From NCBI RefSeq assembly GCF_900102085.1, contig NZ_FMVM01000008.1, positions 1 to 64,000 of the forward strand: 64,000 bases of DNA. Reading direction: 5' to 3'. Each line of letters starts with the position of its first letter. Positions within the stretch are counted from its first letter, which is position 1. The position numbers and the translations under genes were made by a program. This DNA is from Paenibacillus polysaccharolyticus (GTDB lineage: Bacteria; Bacillota; Bacilli; Paenibacillales; Paenibacillaceae). Shown piece by piece: positions 60,574-64,000 of this stretch. The notes under the pieces are model-generated. The model worked only from the letters and a program-made list of their open reading frames with translations. It did no database searches and was not told where the DNA came from.

Positions 60574-63060
60574 GTGGAGCACATACATGGCACGTACAAT
60601 CTACAACTTGTTATTTTATCCTATTTCATTGCGTCGTTAGCCTCTTATGCAGCACTTGATCTTGCAGGCCGTGTATCTTTGACGAGTGGAAAGGCGCGTC
60701 ACTGGTGGGTTGCTTGCGGGGCAATCTCTATGGGACTGGGTATCTGGTCGATGCACTTTGTTGGCATGATCGCTTTTGTGCTCCCTATGCACGTTTCCTA
60801 TTCCATGGACAAGGTGATCTTGTCCGTTTTGTTAGCTATTATCGCGTCGGGGGTAGCATTGGAATTTGCAGGTCGCCCGTCCAACCGGATTAGCAAACTT
60901 GTGTTTGCCGGATTGTTGCTGACTGCAGGCATCACCTCTATGCATTATGTGGGCATGGCAGCGATGTCCATTCCGATTACGTACAAGCCGGGCCTTGTGG
61001 TGTTATCCGTTCTGATCGCGGCACTGGCTTCCTATGCAGCGCTGTGGCTGATGTTTTTTTTCAATCGTCCGGAATCTAAACATCATTGGGTCTATAAAAT
61101 AGGCAGTGGACTCATTATGGGTTTGGCCATTACAGGCATGCACTACACCGGAATGGCAGCAGCTCAATTTCATCAAGTGCAAGTCATCCCTGAGAGTCTA
61201 AGCAGACAGGTGGAGTCGGAGGTTCTTGCTTACCTTATTGCGGCGGGAACGATTGTGGCCATTGGTCTCACGTTATTCGGTAATTTTATCAATCAACGGA
61301 TGATTCAGAAAGATCAACGTATTCATGAAAATGAACAGTGGTATCATGCCCTGTACCATAATCATTCGGATGCCATCGTTTCCGTAGATCGCGAAGGTAT
61401 CATTAAAGGCATTAACGCTGTAGTCACTACAATTACTGGATATCCTGAGAAGAGGGTGATTGACCGCCCGATTAACCAGATTATTGAGCAGATCAGTGTA
61501 CAGTGTTCGAGTAAGGATAACGCTCACACGTGGGACAACCAGGAATTGCAACAGCGGCATTACATGGCCAAAATGAGAAATACACAAAATGAACTCCTTG
61601 ATCTGAGTATTGCGGTCATTCCAGTCATCATTGATGACACCCATGTTGGGAGCCATATCTTGATTAAAGATATTACAGAAGAGACCCAGGCACAGCAAAA
61701 TATTCGGCATCAGGCTCTGCATGATCCACTTACAGGGTTGCCTAACCGACGCAAGTTGGATGAAGTGCTGGCTACTACGATAAATGTCTGTGAACAACAA
61801 AAACAGCATAAGTTTGCTGTAATGGTCATGGACATAGACCGGTTTAAGATGATTAATGACTCTCTGGGGCACTCCATCGGGGATGTGTTTCTGAAAGAAG
61901 TGAGCAACCGGATTATAACCGTAATTGAAGCTTCTCATCCTCAGGCAACCTCTAATGTTACGCTAGCCCGAATGGGCGGGGATGAGTTTACCATGGTAGT
62001 CACAGGAGAACAAGCGGATGAAAAACAGGTGGTTCGACTTGCAGAGAAAATTGTGGAAGCGATTAAGCAACCTTATCGTTTGAAGGAAAATGATTTTTAC
62101 GTTACAGCCAGTATCGGTATTGCCATGTACCCTGAACATGGGGTTGGAACGGATGCTTTGATTAAACATGCCGACTCCGCCATGTATGAGGTGAAGAAAA
62201 ATGGCAAGAACGGTTACCAGTTCTATACGGCTCAGCTCGACTCTGAACTTTATGAACGGATTGAGCTCGAAGGTTATCTAAGGAAAGCACTGGAGCGTAA
62301 TGAGATGGTGCTGTACTATCAGCCGCAGATTCGTACGCTGGACAGCCGAATGATCGGGGTAGAGGCTCTGATTCGCTGGCAACACCCGCTTAAAGGGCTG
62401 CTTGCACCCGATGTATTTATCCCTCTGGCCGAGGAGACCGGCATGATCTACGATATTGGTAACTGGACGATTCGTGAAGCCTGTAGACAGATGAAGCTGT
62501 GGCACGCTAGCGGCGGGCCACTCATCCCGGTGTCTGTGAACTTGTCCAGCCAGCAGTTTCACCAGTCCAACCTGGTGGAGCAGGTGCAGAATGCTTTAAC
62601 TGAGACAGGTCTGGAAGCCAAATATCTGGAACTGGAAATCACAGAGAGCATGATGATGGATGCAGCGGTATCCACGGCGATTCTAAACGAGCTATCTGCT
62701 CTGGGTGTGAAGATCAGTCTGGACGACTTTGGCACGGGATACAGCTCACTGAGTTATCTGAAGCATTTCCCGATCCACAAACTCAAGATCGACCGTTCGT
62801 TTGTCACGGATATCACCGAAAGCCATAGCGATCAGGCGATCGTAGCCACAATTATCTCGATGGCCCAGAATCTTAAGATGGAAGTGATTGCAGAAGGGAT
62901 CGAGACCAAAGGCCAGCTCGATATTTTGATGCAAAATGACTGTAGGGAGATCCAGGGTTACTACTTCAGCAGGCCACTACCCGCCAATGAAGTGGAAAAT
63001 AATTTCTTTGTACCCCTGCGTTTGCTGGGGGAACGTAACACGGTGTTTCATTCCGTATAA
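60574..63060 (+). CDS. MHYT-PAS-GGDEF-EAL c-di-GMP turnover protein
   Basis: An 828-residue membrane protein. The N-terminal MHYT sensor has seven hydrophobic segments with the motif three times (SMHFVGM, SMHYVGM, GMHYTGM), possibly binding a metal and sensing O2, CO or NO. A PAS-like segment follows (NEQWYHALYHNHSDAIVSVD). The GGDEF diguanylate cyclase active site is GGDEF at 468-472 (ARMGGDEFTMVV). The phosphodiesterase domain has VEALIRW (EAL at 597-599) and DDFGTGYSSL. No RxxD inhibitory site precedes GGDEF. Both catalytic motifs look intact, so net c-di-GMP effect is unclear. GTG 60574 has AAAGGA upstream. Confidence 0.93.
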   Translation: MEHIHGTYNLQLVILSYFIASLASYAALDLAGRVSLTSGKARHWWVACGAISMGLGIWSMHFVGMIAFVLPMHVSYSMDKVILSVLLAIIASGVALEFAGRPSNRISKLVFAGLLLTAGITSMHYVGMAAMSIPITYKPGLVVLSVLIAALASYAALWLMFFFNRPESKHHWVYKIGSGLIMGLAITGMHYTGMAAAQFHQVQVIPESLSRQVESEVLAYLIAAGTIVAIGLTLFGNFINQRMIQKDQRIHENEQWYHALYHNHSDAIVSVDREGIIKGINAVVTTITGYPEKRVIDRPINQIIEQISVQCSSKDNAHTWDNQELQQRHYMAKMRNTQNELLDLSIAVIPVIIDDTHVGSHILIKDITEETQAQQNIRHQALHDPLTGLPNRRKLDEVLATTINVCEQQKQHKFAVMVMDIDRFKMINDSLGHSIGDVFLKEVSNRIITVIEASHPQATSNVTLARMGGDEFTMVVTGEQADEKQVVRLAEKIVEAIKQPYRLKENDFYVTASIGIAMYPEHGVGTDALIKHADSAMYEVKKNGKNGYQFYTAQLDSELYERIELEGYLRKALERNEMVLYYQPQIRTLDSRMIGVEALIRWQHPLKGLLAPDVFIPLAEETGMIYDIGNWTIREACRQMKLWHASGGPLIPVSVNLSSQQFHQSNLVEQVQNALTETGLEAKYLELEITESMMMDAAVSTAILNELSALGVKISLDDFGTGYSSLSYLKHFPIHKLKIDRSFVTDITESHSDQAIVATIISMAQNLKMEVIAEGIETKGQLDILMQNDCREIQGYYFSRPLPANEVENNFFVPLRLLGERNTVFHSV

Positions 63061-63067
63061 ACGGTCA

Positions 63068-63110
63068 AGAGGCAAGTTCCTGATTGTATTGGGAACTTGC
63101 CTCTTTTTCT
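63068..63110. terminator. Terminator between convergent genes
   Basis: AGAGGCAAGTTCC, loop, GGGAACTTGCCTCT plus TTTTC; 12-13 pairs. Confidence 0.88.
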
Positions 63111-63147
63111 GGTTTTTCATGATATATCCGAACTTTGTCACTCCCGC

Positions 63148-64000
63148 CTATAAAAACTTGCGATGGTGTTTTTTGCCGTCATAGGTGAACCAGATCGGTT
63201 TATCTTCCACACGGGTCTCTACATGCACTGTGCGTCCCCAGAGACGGTACAGATACGGAAGCGTGCGCTCCATGTATTTCAGATCCAACTCGATGCCCTC
63301 ATACTGATGTTTCAATACGAGTTCGCCTGTACGCAGATAGTCTGCATCCTGTACGACCAAATAAGGAGAGCCGCCGTTAATGCGGGAAAATACAAGCTGG
63401 TCACGGATGTTTTCCCAAGACTTGTCGGTAATTTTCCAGTCGGGACCTTTTTTCTCAAACACGTAGAGGTCGAGGTCCTCGGTTAACTTTTTGGTCATGT
63501 AGTTACGGATGAACGAGGTATCCGAGTCGAACTCGCGCACTTCGAACATTTTGGCCCGGCCTTGCCCAGGCTGACGTCCCCAACGTTCCTGTTCCTCGCG
63601 TGTCGGATGATCCCAGCGCCGCTCGATATCTTCAAAGATTTTCAGTCCCAGGTAATATGGATTCAAACTCTGCTTGGACGGCTGCACAACGGAAGAATTC
63701 AGCTTGGCAAATTCGATGGTATCCTCACTACTTAGATCGAGTTCGCGTATAATACGTTGATGCCAGTACGAAGCCCAGCCTTCGTTCATGATTTTCGTTT
63801 CCATCTGAGGCCAGAAATAGAGCATTTCCTCACGCATCATACTCATAATATCCCGTTGCCAATCGGTGAGCACCTCGGAGAACTCTTGAATAAACCACAT
63901 AATATCCTTCTCCGGTTCGGGTGGGAAATGGTGCACCTGCAAACTGTCCGTGGACTTTTCCTCAGTTTGCAGATTGTCGAGCGACCACAGGTCGTCATAT
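63148..64000 (-). CDS. spoVR: SpoVR-family protein, N-terminus outside window
   Basis: The C-terminal 284 residues of a SpoVR homologue, running off the right edge (in frame through 63999). Conserved segments are [10 protein letters not shown] at the edge, [46 protein letters not shown] and [14 protein letters not shown]. About 170 N-terminal residues are missing compared with B. subtilis SpoVR (468). SpoVR is needed for spore cortex formation in B. subtilis and is commonly associated with prkA, which is about 9 kb away here on the other strand. Confidence 0.93.
   Translation of the reverse strand, partial: YDDLWSLDNLQTEEKSTDSLQVHHFPPEPEKDIMWFIQEFSEVLTDWQRDIMSMMREEMLYFWPQMETKIMNEGWASYWHQRIIRELDLSSEDTIEFAKLNSSVVQPSKQSLNPYYLGLKIFEDIERRWDHPTREEQERWGRQPGQGRAKMFEVREFDSDTSFIRNYMTKKLTEDLDLYVFEKKGPDWKITDKSWENIRDQLVFSRINGGSPYLVVQDADYLRTGELVLKHQYEGIELDLKYMERTLPYLYRLWGRTVHVETRVEDKPIWFTYDGKKHHRKFL

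Noticed and set aside
1..64000. CRISPR arrays, tRNA/rRNA genes, transposases, prophage genes
   Set aside because: None recognised on either strand; no regularly spaced repeats and no recombinase-type proteins.

Overview
The window looks like ordinary chromosome of a spore-forming, low-to-mid G+C Firmicute, most likely a Paenibacillus. The pointers are AGGAGG-type ribosome binding sites with frequent GTG/TTG starts, S-box and T-box leaders, sporulation genes (ytxC, prkA, spoVR, a SASP-like gene, a Spo0A-box-controlled abrB-type gene), a LiaFSR cassette, a futalosine-pathway mqnC gene and a large modular GH10 xylanase. No tRNA or rRNA gene, insertion sequence, prophage or CRISPR array was seen, and no compact new defence or mobile system. 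The notable signals are mostly regulatory sites and small or divergent genes.

Layout. 1-6.8 kb: housekeeping genes (Spx/ArsC-like protein, 5'-3' exonuclease coupled to a secreted phosphodiester-glycosidase-like protein, MOSC protein, fructokinase, HRDC protein, and a CorA transporter on the minus strand). 7.2-10.8 kb: methionine operon metA-metI-metC behind a SAM-I riboswitch. 11-14.5 kb: mqnC, an aldo/keto reductase and a zinc alcohol dehydrogenase. 14.5-18.1 kb (minus): YitT-family protein, KhtU/KhtT K+/H+ antiporter pair and an unknown membrane protein. 18.2-22.9 kb: ytxC with a sigma-E-like promoter, T-box-controlled thrS, a 3D-domain protein and a forespore-type small protein gene. 23-30 kb: liaFSR, then htrA followed by an OmpR-type two-component system. 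30-36.7 kb: ispH, DAHP synthase, a GlnR-box-preceded glnA, serC, trmL and an abrB-type regulator with paired Spo0A boxes.

37-46 kb is a carbohydrate locus. A divergent beta-lactamase-fold hydrolase precedes an esterase, two ABC permeases, a lipoprotein binding protein, a GH3 glycosidase and a LacI regulator, with LacI-type operators at the promoter. 46-51 kb holds a 34-residue membrane protein, a second phosphodiester-glycosidase-like gene with a coiled-coil partner (minus), an orphan ComA-like regulator, an aminotransferase and an azoreductase. 51-54 kb: a DUF2161 nuclease-like gene and prkA. 54.4-60.3 kb: a short HemAT-like globin sensor, a LacI regulator and a 1089-residue GH10 xylanase with a cre site. 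60.5-63 kb: an MHYT-PAS-GGDEF-EAL protein behind a structured leader. The window ends inside spoVR (minus).

The genes point to a soil or plant-litter saprophyte: oligosaccharide uptake and xylan attack under LacI and CcpA-type control, envelope stress sensing (LiaFSR, HtrA with its two-component system), nitrogen control of glnA and several sporulation-phase genes. Assignments come from recognising protein motifs and DNA sites by eye; no database search was run.
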